Origin: Billgrantia campisalis
Lineage (GTDB): Bacteria > Pseudomonadota > Gammaproteobacteria > Pseudomonadales > Halomonadaceae
NCBI RefSeq assembly: GCF_022341425.1
Contig: NZ_JABFUC010000003.1
Location: 1 to 64,000 of the forward strand
Length of the DNA: 64,000 bases
Direction of reading: 5' to 3'
A program made the translations under genes and the position numbers. Below, one piece after another: positions 46,352-55,235 of this stretch; position 1 is the first letter of the stretch; the number at the start of each line of letters is the position of its first letter. The notes below the pieces were generated by a model. It was not told the origin of the DNA. It was given only the letters and a program-made list of their open reading frames with translations, and ran no database searches.

Positions 46352-47730
46352 GCCGGGATCGCCTGAGGGCTTCCCTGCTGCTGGTCGTGACGCTGGCGAC
46401 CCTGGCAGACCTGGTGTTTGTCAACGCCCAGGCTCAGTGGTTGGCCATGGTCGCCCTGGGGGGGTATCTGCTCACCCTGCGTGGACTCTCGACCATGGCC
46501 CTCACCCTGTTGGGCGCGGCGGCCCTGCTTAGCCTGGTCGCGCTGTGGCACCACACCGCCCCCCTGGCGCTGCTGCGCGAGGCGGCGGGACGCTTCGCCT
46601 TCTTCGCGACCTTTCTGGTCGCCCTGGGCCTGCTGCGGCTACCCGCCTATCGGTCGAGGCTGGTGAAACGCTGCGGGCATGCCATGCTGCTTCAGCCGCC
46701 CAGTCGACGCTATCCGATCCTGTCGCTGGGCTCGGCGCTGTTCGGCATCATTCTCAACATCGGCGTGCTCAATCTCGTGGCCGCCATGATAGAGAAGAGC
46801 AATACCCTGGCGGCCGCTCAGGGGCGTCTGTGGGTCCAGCAGGCACGCCAGCGGCGCATGATGCTGGCGCTGCTGCGCGGCTTTGCCCTGGCGCCACTGG
46901 TGTCCCCCATGGGCATCGGCATGGCGGTCGTGCTCTCCAGCATGGAGGGCCTGCGCTGGATCGAACTGGCCCCCTACGCCCTGGGCGCGGCGCTGCTGCT
47001 GTTCCTGGTCGGCTGGGGGGTCGATCGCGTCACCGGCCCGCGACTGCAGCAGACCAGGGAGCATGCGGTTCCCTCGCTGAGGCCCTTGGGGCGTTTCTCC
47101 CTGTTGCTGCTCTCGCTGGTGGCGTTGATCTTCTCTCTCGCCTGGGGACTCGAACTTCAGTTGCCCACTGCCGTGCTGTTGGGGGCGCCCCTGGGGGCCT
47201 TCCTGTGGCTCTGCTGGCAGTTCCGTGGCCATGGCCTGGCGGGGATGCCGGCCGCCACGGTTGCCCTGCATCGCGGGTTTCCCAGGCTGGTTTCGCCGGC
47301 GTCCAACGAGATCGTGGTGCTGGGGGCGGCAGGCTATCTGGGGCACCTCTGCGTGGGATTGGTGGATGGTTCGGCCCTGGCCGGGAGTCTCGGCTTCCTG
47401 TCGTCGCTGGGAGCAGGCACGGCGGTGATCGCCATGCTGCTGGTGGCCGTGCTGGCGCAGGTTGGCGTCAACCCCATCGTCAGCGTCACCCTGCTGGTCG
47501 GTATCCTGCCGACGCTGGGCATCGAGGGACTGTCGCCGCCCATTCTTGCGGTCTCCCTGCTGGTGGGGTGGACGCTGGCGCTGATGTCATCCCCCATGAC
47601 CGTCTCGATGCTGATTCTCTCTAGATTCACTGGTGTTTCATCGCTGCGGATCGGCTATCGCTGGAATGGCCTTTTTCTCTGTCTCGCCATGCCGCTATTG
47701 GCGGCGTGGTTCCTGGCAGCTCGCTTTTGA
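46348..47730 (+). CDS. Polytopic membrane protein of unknown function (possible transporter)
   Basis: A 460-aa integral membrane protein with roughly twelve hydrophobic segments. The reading frame is open far upstream, but GTG 46348 overlaps the thioesterase stop as GTGA and marks the real start (SRDRLRASLLLVV). Features include RSRLVKRCGHAMLLQPPSRRYPIL after the fourth helix, LAPLVSPMGIGMAVVLSSMEG, VSPASNEIVVLGAAGYLG, and AQVGVNPIVSVTLLVGILP near the C-terminus; the last resembles re-entrant regions of ion-coupled organic-anion transporters. I do not recognise the family. Its place at the end of a catabolic operon suggests uptake or efflux of the substrate, which is inference. Confidence 0.7.
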   Translation: MSRDRLRASLLLVVTLATLADLVFVNAQAQWLAMVALGGYLLTLRGLSTMALTLLGAAALLSLVALWHHTAPLALLREAAGRFAFFATFLVALGLLRLPAYRSRLVKRCGHAMLLQPPSRRYPILSLGSALFGIILNIGVLNLVAAMIEKSNTLAAAQGRLWVQQARQRRMMLALLRGFALAPLVSPMGIGMAVVLSSMEGLRWIELAPYALGAALLLFLVGWGVDRVTGPRLQQTREHAVPSLRPLGRFSLLLLSLVALIFSLAWGLELQLPTAVLLGAPLGAFLWLCWQFRGHGLAGMPAATVALHRGFPRLVSPASNEIVVLGAAGYLGHLCVGLVDGSALAGSLGFLSSLGAGTAVIAMLLVAVLAQVGVNPIVSVTLLVGILPTLGIEGLSPPILAVSLLVGWTLALMSSPMTVSMLILSRFTGVSSLRIGYRWNGLFLCLAMPLLAAWFLAARF

Positions 47731-47793
47731 GCGCGACAATTGGCGCTTGACTGCGGCGCGGCCGTTCAGCACCATAATATAAATGAAACTAGA

Positions 47794-47809
47794 TTTCGCA
47801 AAGCAGAAT
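47794..47809. promoter_or_regulatory. 16-bp dyad motif, copy 3 (IclR-like)
   Basis: TTTCGCAAAGCAGAAT, 51 bp upstream of the second glutaryl-CoA dehydrogenase-like gene and just after an AT-rich stretch that may hold the promoter. Confidence 0.55.
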
Positions 47810-47859
47810 AAGGTGGCCCGTCACGACAGGCCGTAACGACAAGTAGAGGAAATTCCGAC

Positions 47860-49041
47860 ATGTCCCAGAACCCCGCTTTCCACTGGCAAGACCCGCTGCT
47901 GCTCGACCAGCAGCTCACCGACGAAGAGCGCATGGTGCAGCAGAGCGCCGCCCAGTTCGCCGCCGACAAGCTCGCCCCCCGCGTGCTGGAGGCCTTCCGC
48001 CATGAGCAGACCGACCCGGCCATCTTCCGCGAGATGGGCGACACCGGCCTGCTGGGTGCCACCATCCCCGAGCAGTACGGCGGCAGCGGCCTCAACTACG
48101 TCTGCTACGGCCTGATTGCCCGGGAGGTCGAGCGCGTCGACTCCGGCTACCGTTCGATGATGAGCGTGCAGTCCTCCCTGGTGATGGTGCCGATCCACGC
48201 GTTCGGCAACGAGGCGACCAAGCAGAAGTACCTGCCGAAGCTCGCCAGCGGCGAGTGGATCGGCTGCTTCGGCCTCACCGAGCCCAACCACGGCTCCGAC
48301 CCCGGCGCCATGGTCACCCGCGCCCGCAAGGTCGACGGCGGCTATCGCCTCACCGGCAGCAAGATGTGGATCACCAACAGCCCCATCGCCGACGTTTTCG
48401 TGGTGTGGGCCAAGGACGACGAGGGCGACATCCGCGGCTTCGTGCTGGAGAAGGGCTGGGAGGGCCTCTCCGCCCCGGTGATTCACGGCAAGGTGGGCCT
48501 GCGCGCCTCGATCACCGGCGAGATCGTCATGGACGATGTCTTCGTGCCCGAGGAGAACCTCTTCCCCGAGGTGCGCGGCCTCAAGGGGCCCTTCACCTGC
48601 CTCAACTCGGCCCGCTACGGCATCAGCTGGGGCGCGCTGGGCGCCGCCGAGGACTGCTGGCACACCGCCCGCCAGTACACCCTGGACCGCCAGCAGTTCG
48701 GTCGGCCGCTGGCCGCCAACCAGCTGATCCAGAAGAAGCTGGCCGACATGCAGACCGATATCTGCCTGGCCCTGCAGGGCTGCCTGCGGCTGGGCCGGAT
48801 GAAGGACGAGGGCAGCGCCGCGGTGGAGATCACCTCGATCATGAAGCGCAACAGCTGCGGCCGCGCCCTGGATATCGCCCGCCAGGCCCGCGACATGCTG
48901 GGGGGTAACGGCATCAGCGACGAGTTCGGGGTGGCGCGCCACCTGGTCAACCTCGAGGTGGTGAACACCTACGAGGGGACCCATGACGTCCACGCCCTGA
49001 TTCTCGGCCGGGCGCAGACCGGCATCCAGGCCTTCTGTTAA
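47860..49041 (+). CDS. Glutaryl-CoA dehydrogenase-like acyl-CoA dehydrogenase (second copy)
   Basis: A 393-aa paralogue of the gene at 7618, with the same length and blocks: [74 protein letters not shown] and [17 protein letters not shown] with catalytic Glu372. Differences cluster at the N-terminus and at the NHGSD substrate loop (DFGSD in the first copy). It is followed 13 bp later by etfBA, so dehydrogenase and electron acceptor are made together. It may take glutaryl-CoA or a related dicarboxyl-CoA made by this region's pathway. Confidence 0.88.
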   Translation: MSQNPAFHWQDPLLLDQQLTDEERMVQQSAAQFAADKLAPRVLEAFRHEQTDPAIFREMGDTGLLGATIPEQYGGSGLNYVCYGLIAREVERVDSGYRSMMSVQSSLVMVPIHAFGNEATKQKYLPKLASGEWIGCFGLTEPNHGSDPGAMVTRARKVDGGYRLTGSKMWITNSPIADVFVVWAKDDEGDIRGFVLEKGWEGLSAPVIHGKVGLRASITGEIVMDDVFVPEENLFPEVRGLKGPFTCLNSARYGISWGALGAAEDCWHTARQYTLDRQQFGRPLAANQLIQKKLADMQTDICLALQGCLRLGRMKDEGSAAVEITSIMKRNSCGRALDIARQARDMLGGNGISDEFGVARHLVNLEVVNTYEGTHDVHALILGRAQTGIQAFC

Positions 49042-49054
49042 CAAGGAGCAAGCC

Positions 49055-49804
49055 ATGAAAATTCTCGTCGCGGTCAAACGCGTCATCGACTACAACGTCA
49101 AGATTCGGGTCAAGCCGGACCACTCCGACGTCGACCTCACCAACGTCAAGATGGCCATGAACCCCTTCTGCGAGATCGCCGTGGAAGAGGCGGTGCGCCT
49201 GAAGGAAAAAGGCGTGGCCACCGAGGTGGTCGCCGTGACCGTCGGCCCCAAGGCCGCCCAGGAGCAGCTGCGCACCGCCCTGGCGCTGGGCGCCGACCGG
49301 GCCATTCATGTCGAGACCGACGAGCGCGTCGAGTCGCTGGGCGCCGCCAAGGCGCTGGCCAAGGTGGTCGAGGCCGAGCAGCCGGGTCTGGTGATCCTGG
49401 GCAAGCAGGCCATCGACACCGACAACAACCAGACCGGCCAGATGCTCGCTGCCCTGACCGGCCTGCCCCAGGGCACCTTCGCCTCCGAGGTCGCCGTGGA
49501 GGGGGACAAGCTCCAGGTGACTCGCGAGATCGACGGCGGCCTGCAGACCATCGAACTCACGCTGCCGGCCATCGTCACCACCGACCTGCGCCTCAACGAG
49601 CCGCGCTACGCCAAGCTGCCCGACATCATGAAGGCCAAGAAGAAGCCGATGGACGTCAAGAGCCCGTCCGACCTCGGCGTCGAGGTGGCCTCCAAGGTCA
49701 AACTGCTCAAGGTCGAGCCGCCGGCCGAGCGCCAGGGTGGCATCAAGGTGGGCTCCGTGGACGAGCTCGTGGACAAACTGAAGAACGAAGCCAAGGTGCT
49801 TTGA
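49055..49804 (+). CDS. etfB: Electron transfer flavoprotein beta subunit
   Basis: Small subunit of ETF, which takes electrons from acyl-CoA dehydrogenases and passes them to ETF-ubiquinone oxidoreductase. The 249-aa protein begins [20 protein letters not shown] and has [19 protein letters not shown], the AMP-binding region [21 protein letters not shown], and [22 protein letters not shown]. The dehydrogenase-recognition loop includes [21 protein letters not shown] near 180-200. It has an AAGGAG site and is followed by etfA. A second copy is at 55797. Confidence 0.95.
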   Translation: MKILVAVKRVIDYNVKIRVKPDHSDVDLTNVKMAMNPFCEIAVEEAVRLKEKGVATEVVAVTVGPKAAQEQLRTALALGADRAIHVETDERVESLGAAKALAKVVEAEQPGLVILGKQAIDTDNNQTGQMLAALTGLPQGTFASEVAVEGDKLQVTREIDGGLQTIELTLPAIVTTDLRLNEPRYAKLPDIMKAKKKPMDVKSPSDLGVEVASKVKLLKVEPPAERQGGIKVGSVDELVDKLKNEAKVL

Positions 49805-49818
49805 AAGGAGCGGATCGC

Positions 49819-50757
49819 ATGAGCATTCTGGTACTCGCGGAACATCACGACGGCGCCCTGGCTGGCGCCACCGCCCACGTGGTCGCGGCGGCGCAGGCCA
49901 TCGGCGACGACATCGACGTCCTGGTGGCCGGCGAGAACGTCGCCGCCGTGGCCGAGGCCGCGGCCAAGCTCGACGGCGTGGCCAAGGTGCGCCTGGCCGA
50001 CCACGCCGCCTACGCTCACCTGCTGGCCGAGCCCACCGCGGCGCTGATCGCGGAGCTGGCCGGCGACTACAGCCACGTGCTGGCGGCCGCTTCCACCACC
50101 GGCAAGAACGTGCTGCCCCGGGTGGCCGCGCTCAAGGACGTCTCGCAGATCTCCGAGATCATCGCCGTCGAGTCTCCGGACACTTTCAAGCGCCCGATCT
50201 ACGCGGGCAACGCCATCGCCACCGTGCAGAGCGAGGACGCCCTCAAGGTGATCACCGTGCGCCCCACCGGTTTCGATGCCTGCCCTGATAGAGGGAGCGA
50301 GGGCGGCTCCGCCAGCGTGGAAGCCGTCGAGTTCGTCGCCGACAACGCCCAGTCCACCTTCATCAAGGAGGAGCTGGCCCAGTCCGATCGCCCCGAGCTG
50401 GGGGCGGCCAAGGTGGTGATCTCCGGCGGCCGCGGCATGGGCAACGGCGAGAACTTCACGCTGCTCGAGGGCATCGCCGACAAGCTGGGCGCGGCCATCG
50501 GCGCCTCCCGCGCCGCGGTGGACGCCGGCTTCGTGCCCAACGACATGCAGGTGGGCCAGACCGGCAAGATCGTCGCCCCGGAGCTCTACATCGCCGTGGG
50601 TATCTCGGGGGCCATCCAGCACCTGGCGGGCATGAAGGACTCCAAGGTGATTGTCGCCATCAACAAGGACGAGGAGGCGCCGATCTTCCAGGTGGCGGAC
50701 TATTGCCTCGTCGCCGACTTGTTCGAGGCCCTGCCGGAGCTGGAAAGCAAGCTGTAA
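49819..50757 (+). CDS. etfA: Electron transfer flavoprotein alpha subunit
   Basis: Large ETF subunit holding FAD. The 312-aa protein starts at ATG 49819 after AAAGGAG. The C-terminal FAD domain is complete: [14 protein letters not shown] near residue 198, [58 protein letters not shown] family region (about 235-295). It forms an operon with the second glutaryl-CoA dehydrogenase-like gene and etfB. It should be the working etfA of the window because the second copy is frameshifted. Confidence 0.95.
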   Translation: MSILVLAEHHDGALAGATAHVVAAAQAIGDDIDVLVAGENVAAVAEAAAKLDGVAKVRLADHAAYAHLLAEPTAALIAELAGDYSHVLAAASTTGKNVLPRVAALKDVSQISEIIAVESPDTFKRPIYAGNAIATVQSEDALKVITVRPTGFDACPDRGSEGGSASVEAVEFVADNAQSTFIKEELAQSDRPELGAAKVVISGGRGMGNGENFTLLEGIADKLGAAIGASRAAVDAGFVPNDMQVGQTGKIVAPELYIAVGISGAIQHLAGMKDSKVIVAINKDEEAPIFQVADYCLVADLFEALPELESKL

Positions 50758-50857
50758 GGAAGATCGGGATCTTCCAGGTGGCGCTTTCTACAAGATCGGT
50801 GGCCTCGTGGCCGACCTCTTCCAGGCCCTGCCGGAACTCGAGCAGAAGCTGTGACGA
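50758..50857 (+). pseudogene. Remnant duplicate of the etfA 3' end
   Basis: Right after the etfA stop, a second diverged copy of its last coding part appears: an IFQVA segment, then [17 protein letters not shown] and a TGA stop at about 50852-50854, matching [17 protein letters not shown] of the intact gene. It is about 90 bp and has no start of its own. It looks like debris from recombination between etfA copies. Confidence 0.8.
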
Positions 50858-51036
50858 CGATCGGCAAGCCGTCCGGGGTCGCCGATCGGGGTGCAGTTCA
50901 ATTCGGTGGGGTCTTGCATGCTGGCACGCTGGTGCAGGGAATCAGGCGGACTCGGCGCAGGGCGCGGCCCGGCTCTCGGGGCCGGTTGGCCGCCAGCCAG
51001 TCGTGCCGGTTTGAGGGTCGGGCGGGCAGTGGAGGT

Positions 51037-51670
51037 TCAGTGGCGGTTCTCCCTGTTCGTGATGTCAGCGCTGGCCTGGTAGTGGGGCCCCCCGAGGTGG
51101 CGGGGGTAGCCGAGGGCCTCGATGGCCAGCAGGTCGATGTCACTGGGGCGATAGGCGAGCCCCGCCGCGTCGGCCTCGAGGGCCGCTCGCACCAGGGCCT
51201 CGCGGAAAGGCTTGGCGCCCAGCGTGGCCTGCTGCAGGTGAGCGAGGATGCTGGCGCTGCGACTCACGACCACGGTCAGGCCCAAGGCCTTGACAAGGCC
51301 TTGAGCATCTCGGCGACGGCCTGCTGGCGTTGCGGCCCGGTGCCCAGATCGACCAGCTCCACGCAGCGACTCCCCTCGGGAACCACCAGCAGCAGTTCGG
51401 CCTCGTCTGCCCGGTCGGCCGTCTCGGGAGCGGCGAGGGCCACGCGCAGCGCTCCATCCGCCGGGCAATGGCTGCCCGGGGCGAGCAGGCAGGCCTCGGC
51501 CCCTTCGGCGCTCGTCGACAGGGTGATGGCGGCGCGCACGGCCTGGCCGAGGGCATTGACCGGGGGATTGTCGATCTGGATCACGCCCAGCTCATCCAGG
51601 CGCCGATAGTGCACGACAGGGGCATGGAACTCTCCCTGTTTCGCAAAGAGAAATCTCATTCCGACAACAT
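51037..51670 (-). pseudogene. Decayed FadB-like enoyl-CoA hydratase/3-hydroxyacyl-CoA dehydrogenase
   Basis: Fragments of a protein that should be about 700 aa lie in order on the minus strand: an N-terminal hydratase start VVHYRRLDELGVIQIDNPPVNALG (compare [23 protein letters not shown] at 63351), a dehydrogenase piece CVELVDLGTGPQRQQAVAEML, and a C-terminal piece YRPSDIDLLAIEALGYPRHLGGP (compare [23 protein letters not shown]). Most of both catalytic domains is deleted. An 11-bp tandem duplication, CAAGGCCTTGA at 51283-51293 and 51294-51304, breaks the frame; removing one copy joins the reading frames. A plausible start near 51627 is also out of frame. Confidence 0.82.
51639..51654. promoter_or_regulatory. 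16-bp dyad motif, copy 4 (IclR-like)
   Basis: TTTCGCAAAGAGAAAT at the 5' end of the FadB-like pseudogene. It is nearly the same as copy 3 over TTTCGCAAAG. Confidence 0.45.
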
Positions 51671-51719
51671 GGGCCATCATGTCGGGCTGCGTCGCCCCTG
51701 TCAATAAAGAAAAATCATA

Positions 51720-51735
51720 TTCCTCTATGCGGAAT
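51720..51735. promoter_or_regulatory. 16-bp dyad motif, copy 5 (IclR-like)
   Basis: TTCCTCTATGCGGAAT; with the preceding A it forms ATTCC and GGAAT arms. It lies upstream of the FadB-like pseudogene, 66 bp from copy 4. Confidence 0.5.
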
Positions 51736-51738
51736 AAA

Positions 51739-51761
51739 CCCGCCGCCCGAAGAGCGGCGGG
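51739..51761 (-). terminator. Second terminator downstream of the DmdC-like gene
   Basis: CCCGCCGC, 7-nt loop, GCGGCGGG; on the minus strand it is followed by TTTATT. Confidence 0.7.
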
Positions 51762-51799
51762 GCCTACGTTCGGCATTGCCCGTCGCCCGCGGCAAGAAA

Positions 51800-51821
51800 C
51801 GGCGCCTGGGAGAAGGCGCCG
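51800..51821 (-). terminator. First terminator downstream of the DmdC-like gene
   Basis: CGGCGCC, 8-nt loop, GGCGCCG; on the minus strand it is followed by TTTCTT, about 30 bp after the stop codon. Confidence 0.65.
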
Positions 51822-51849
51822 GTCGAAGAGGCGATGGTGGGCAGAAGGC

Positions 51850-53643
51850 TCAGTAAGCGAACTGCTCCTCGGCCATTGCCATCAGGTTCTCTGCCCCCGA
51901 GGCGATAGCGGCGGCGTGTGCCTGGGCTCGTGGCAACAGGCGGTGGAAGTAAAAGCGAGCGGTTTGTTGCTTGGCCTGGTAGAAATCGATGTCGTTGCTT
52001 CCCGCGTCCAGCGCGGCCTGGGCGGCGTCGGCACTGCGTGCCCAGCACCAGGCCAGAACCGTATAGCCCGAGTAGAGCAGGTAGTCGAAGGCGGCGGCCC
52101 CGACCTCGTCCGGGTTGTCACGGGCGGCGTCGCCGATCTGCTTGCTCAACATCAGCCATTGGCGTACCTGGTGCCGTAGCGGCTGCACGAATTCGTCAAG
52201 GCGGGACTGGCCGGCGTCGCAGAAGGCCTCGATCTCGGCGGCGAAGGGCGCCAGCAGCTCGCTTTCGGAGGCCAGCACCTTGCGGCCCAGCAGGTCGAGG
52301 CCTTGAATGCCGCTGGTGCCTTCATAGATCGCGGTGATGCGCACGTCGCGGACGATCTGTTCCATACCCGATTCGCTGATGTAGCCGTGGCCGCCGAGCA
52401 CCTGGATACCAAGATTGGCCGCTTCGATGCCGGCCTCGGTGAGGAAGCCCTTGGCGATCGGGGTCAGCAGGGCCAGGCGTTGTTGCGCTTGCTCGCGGGT
52501 GGCGGCATCCGTGCCCCGGTGCGCCATGTCCACCTGCTGGGCGCAATAGTAGTTCAGCAAGCGTCCGCCTTCGGCCAGGGCCTTTTGCGTCAGCAGCATG
52601 CGCCGAACGTCCGGGTGCGCGATGATGGGGTCGGCGGGCCGGTCCGGGCGAATGCGCTTGGGGGCGCGCATCTGCAATCGCTCGCGGGCGTAGTTCAGGG
52701 CGCCCTGGAAGGCCGCCTCGGTATGGCCCTGGCCTTGCTGTGCCACGCCCAGGCGCGACTCGTTGATAAAGGTGAACATGCAGTGCATGCCCTTGTTCGG
52801 AGGGCCGATCAGGTAGCCGGTGGCGCCGTCGAAGTTCAGCACACAGGTGGCGTTGCCGTGGATACCCATCTTGTGCTCGATGGCACCGCAGCTGACGGTG
52901 TTGCGTTCACCGAGGTGGCCGTCGGCCTGGACATGGAACTTGGGCACCAGGAAGAGCGAGATGCCCTTGATGCCTTCCGGTGCGTCCGGTAGACGGGCCA
53001 GCACCAGGTGGACGATGTTCTCGGTCAGATCATGTTCACCGGCGGAGATGAAGATCTTGCTGCCACTGATGCGGTAGCTGCCATCGGCCTGGGGCTCGGC
53101 CTTGGTGCGAAGCAGCCCGAGGTCGGAGCCGCAGTGGGCTTCGGTCAGGCACATGGTGCCGCTCCAGCGGCCTGCCACCAGGTTGGGCAGGAACCGTTGC
53201 TTCTGCTCGTCGGTGCCGTGCTCGGCGATGGTGTCGATGGCGCCAAGGCTGAGCGTCGGGTACATGGCCCAGGCATGGTTGGCGCTTTGGAGCATCTCGT
53301 TGATCACCGTGCCCAGGGAGGGGGGCAGCCCCTGGCCGCCCCAACTGGTTTCCTGTGCCAGAGACAGCCAGCCGCCGTCGACGAACTGCCGGTAGGCGTC
53401 GGCGAAGCCCGGTGGTGTGGAGACTGCGCCGTCCTGCCAGCGACATCCCTCCCGGTCGCCGACGGCGTTGAGCGGCGATAGGACTTCCTCGGCGAAGCGG
53501 GCGCCCTCGTTGATGATGGCGTCGACCAGGTCCGGGGAGGCGTCGCTACTATTATTGGGCAGGCGGGCATAGTGGTCTGGAAAATCCAGTACCTCATTGA
53601 TCGCGAAGCGAATATCGCGCAAGGGGGTCTTGTACTGTGGCAT
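51850..53643 (-). CDS. Long acyl-CoA dehydrogenase, DmdC-like
   Basis: A 597-aa acyl-CoA dehydrogenase of the long group that includes 3-methylmercaptopropionyl-CoA dehydrogenase (DmdC) and many fatty-acyl-CoA dehydrogenases. It starts PQYKTPLRDIRFAINEVLDF, a hallmark of this group, has MCLTEAHCGSDLGLLRTKA near residue 160, KIFISAGEHDL near 195, GGHGYISESGMEQIVRDVRITAIYEGTSGIQGLDLLGRKV near 420-460 (family region with catalytic Glu), and a C-terminal helical domain. It appears monocistronic with two terminators. A second gene of this type runs off the right edge. The substrate is unknown. Confidence 0.88.
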   Translation of the reverse strand: MPQYKTPLRDIRFAINEVLDFPDHYARLPNNSSDASPDLVDAIINEGARFAEEVLSPLNAVGDREGCRWQDGAVSTPPGFADAYRQFVDGGWLSLAQETSWGGQGLPPSLGTVINEMLQSANHAWAMYPTLSLGAIDTIAEHGTDEQKQRFLPNLVAGRWSGTMCLTEAHCGSDLGLLRTKAEPQADGSYRISGSKIFISAGEHDLTENIVHLVLARLPDAPEGIKGISLFLVPKFHVQADGHLGERNTVSCGAIEHKMGIHGNATCVLNFDGATGYLIGPPNKGMHCMFTFINESRLGVAQQGQGHTEAAFQGALNYARERLQMRAPKRIRPDRPADPIIAHPDVRRMLLTQKALAEGGRLLNYYCAQQVDMAHRGTDAATREQAQQRLALLTPIAKGFLTEAGIEAANLGIQVLGGHGYISESGMEQIVRDVRITAIYEGTSGIQGLDLLGRKVLASESELLAPFAAEIEAFCDAGQSRLDEFVQPLRHQVRQWLMLSKQIGDAARDNPDEVGAAAFDYLLYSGYTVLAWCWARSADAAQAALDAGSNDIDFYQAKQQTARFYFHRLLPRAQAHAAAIASGAENLMAMAEEQFAY

Positions 53644-53674
53644 GGGATGTCCTCGGAAATGGAGCAGGCTCTAG

Positions 53675-53810
53675 CAGCCTGTCGGGCTTATGAAGATGCT
53701 GATTCATTGCTGCGCTCGATATCCTGACCGCCGGCGGTAGCGTAGCGTTGGACCCTCAAGATCCTCATTTACTGCCATCGCTCGCGATATGGATCAGCGC
53801 TTCCTTATGT
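53675..53810. mobile_element. Probable degenerate MITE or insertion-sequence relic
   Basis: Imperfect inverted ends: TTATGAAGATGCTGATTCAT (53688-53707) against ATAAGGAAGCGCTGATCCAT (complement of 53789-53808). A CTAGCAGCCTGT sequence at the left flank recurs next to the element at 59809. There is no coding sequence. It lies between the DmdC-like gene start and the permease stop. Confidence 0.45.
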
Positions 53811-53831
53811 GCCGCGTTGGGCTCTGGCGTG

Positions 53832-55235
53832 TCAGGCGTCTTGCGCCGGGACTGTCTTGGAGGCCGCCGCCTCGGAGGCGACGCTGTCATCGGCTGCCAC
53901 TGTCTCGCGTCCTAGCAGGCTCCGTTTCTCGACCAGGTAGTAAAGTGTCAGGCCGACGATGATCCCCCAGCCCGCGCCATAGATGGCCAGCACTATGGCA
54001 GTCGTGCCGGCGACACCGCGCTGCGCGGGGGTTGTCGCCTGTTCCATGCCGATCATCAGGCAGACGTAGCCGGTGAGGATCAGCGTCATCGACAGGGCGA
54101 TCGGCAGGACCGGCTGGAACAGGCTGACCAGCGGAAGAATAAAGGTGGCTAGGAACATGGTGATCATGAAGGTGCCGGCACCGCCAAAGATGGAATCCAT
54201 GGAATGCCGGCCGAACTTGTAGCGCTCGGCAACGGTGGCGGTCAGGGCGGTCCAGATGGGGCCGGCCAGTCCCGGGGCCGGGCAGAAGAAAGCGTGGAAG
54301 GCGTTACGGATGGCGGTGACGTGATGCACCCGGCTGGTGTCGCAGTCGATCTTCTCATCGCTGCGAGTCTCGTCGGCTTGGGCGATCAGGGCGTCACCCA
54401 CCACGATATCGCCGAACGCGATGATATAGGCGATCAACGCCGTGGGTATGGCCAGCAGGAAGACATCGAGGCTGGGAAAGCCCACCACGAAGGGCAGATA
54501 GTTCCAGAGTTCGGCGAAGTTGGGCCGGGTGATGCCCCATTCGATGGTGGGTAGGGGGTATTCCCCGATCGACCAGGCGACCAGGATGGCGATCACCATG
54601 CTGGGCACCAGTCCGTAGTTGGCGATGCGCCGTGCCAGGCTGTGATGTTGTGCCCAACGGCGAAAGGCAACCGAGAACATCAGGAAAAGGGCAACCAGTA
54701 CGCCCGCCGTCAGGGAGATGGGCGTACTGGCCAGGCGGCCGCCTTCCTGAATTTCGCCGATGAAGGCGGCAAGGCCGGCACCGAGGATGATGCCTGCCTG
54801 CAGCGACTTGGGTACCAGGCGCACCAGTCGAGCGCCAAGCCCCGTGAGGCCCATGAGCAGGAAGATGAGGAAGACCATGAAGTTCAAGGCGAACATCGCC
54901 TGGATCGCCTCTGGGCCGGGCTCGAAATCCCCCAGAAAGGCGAGGACCAGAGGCACGGCCGGGGTGATCCAGCCAGGCACAAGGGGTACCCCGAGCAAGG
55001 CCGGTAGGAGCGTCAAGGCATTGCCAATCACCACGTAGGCTAGCGCCACCTCGTAGGGGAGGCCCAGGTAGTGCTCGAGCAATGGGATCATTGCCAGACT
55101 GACCACGAACATGATCAGTGCCTGGAACATCTCGGCCATTTCCCAGCGGTAGTGGATGAATGGCAGGCGGACCTTGAAGGGGCCTGCGGGCCAGTAGGGG
55201 GCTTCTTCGCCATGCTGGCGGTGCATCATCTGCAT
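53832..55235 (-). CDS. Xanthine/uracil permease-like (SLC23/NCS2-type) membrane transporter
   Basis: A 467-aa polytopic protein with about 12 hydrophobic helices. The order of segments and the short SLC23-like motifs (PLVPGWITPAVPLVLAF near residue 85, TGLGARLVRLVPKSLQAGIILGAGLAAFIGEI region near 130, FGDIVVGDALIAQADETRSDEKIDCDTSR loop near 275) suggest the NCS2/SLC23 fold, but the usual substrate motif is not clear. It starts at ATG 55235 with AGGAG upstream. It stands alone between the DmdC-like gene and the second etfB. The substrate is unknown; a link to purines is not supported by neighbours. Confidence 0.62.
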   Translation of the reverse strand: MQMMHRQHGEEAPYWPAGPFKVRLPFIHYRWEMAEMFQALIMFVVSLAMIPLLEHYLGLPYEVALAYVVIGNALTLLPALLGVPLVPGWITPAVPLVLAFLGDFEPGPEAIQAMFALNFMVFLIFLLMGLTGLGARLVRLVPKSLQAGIILGAGLAAFIGEIQEGGRLASTPISLTAGVLVALFLMFSVAFRRWAQHHSLARRIANYGLVPSMVIAILVAWSIGEYPLPTIEWGITRPNFAELWNYLPFVVGFPSLDVFLLAIPTALIAYIIAFGDIVVGDALIAQADETRSDEKIDCDTSRVHHVTAIRNAFHAFFCPAPGLAGPIWTALTATVAERYKFGRHSMDSIFGGAGTFMITMFLATFILPLVSLFQPVLPIALSMTLILTGYVCLMIGMEQATTPAQRGVAGTTAIVLAIYGAGWGIIVGLTLYYLVEKRSLLGRETVAADDSVASEAAASKTVPAQDA

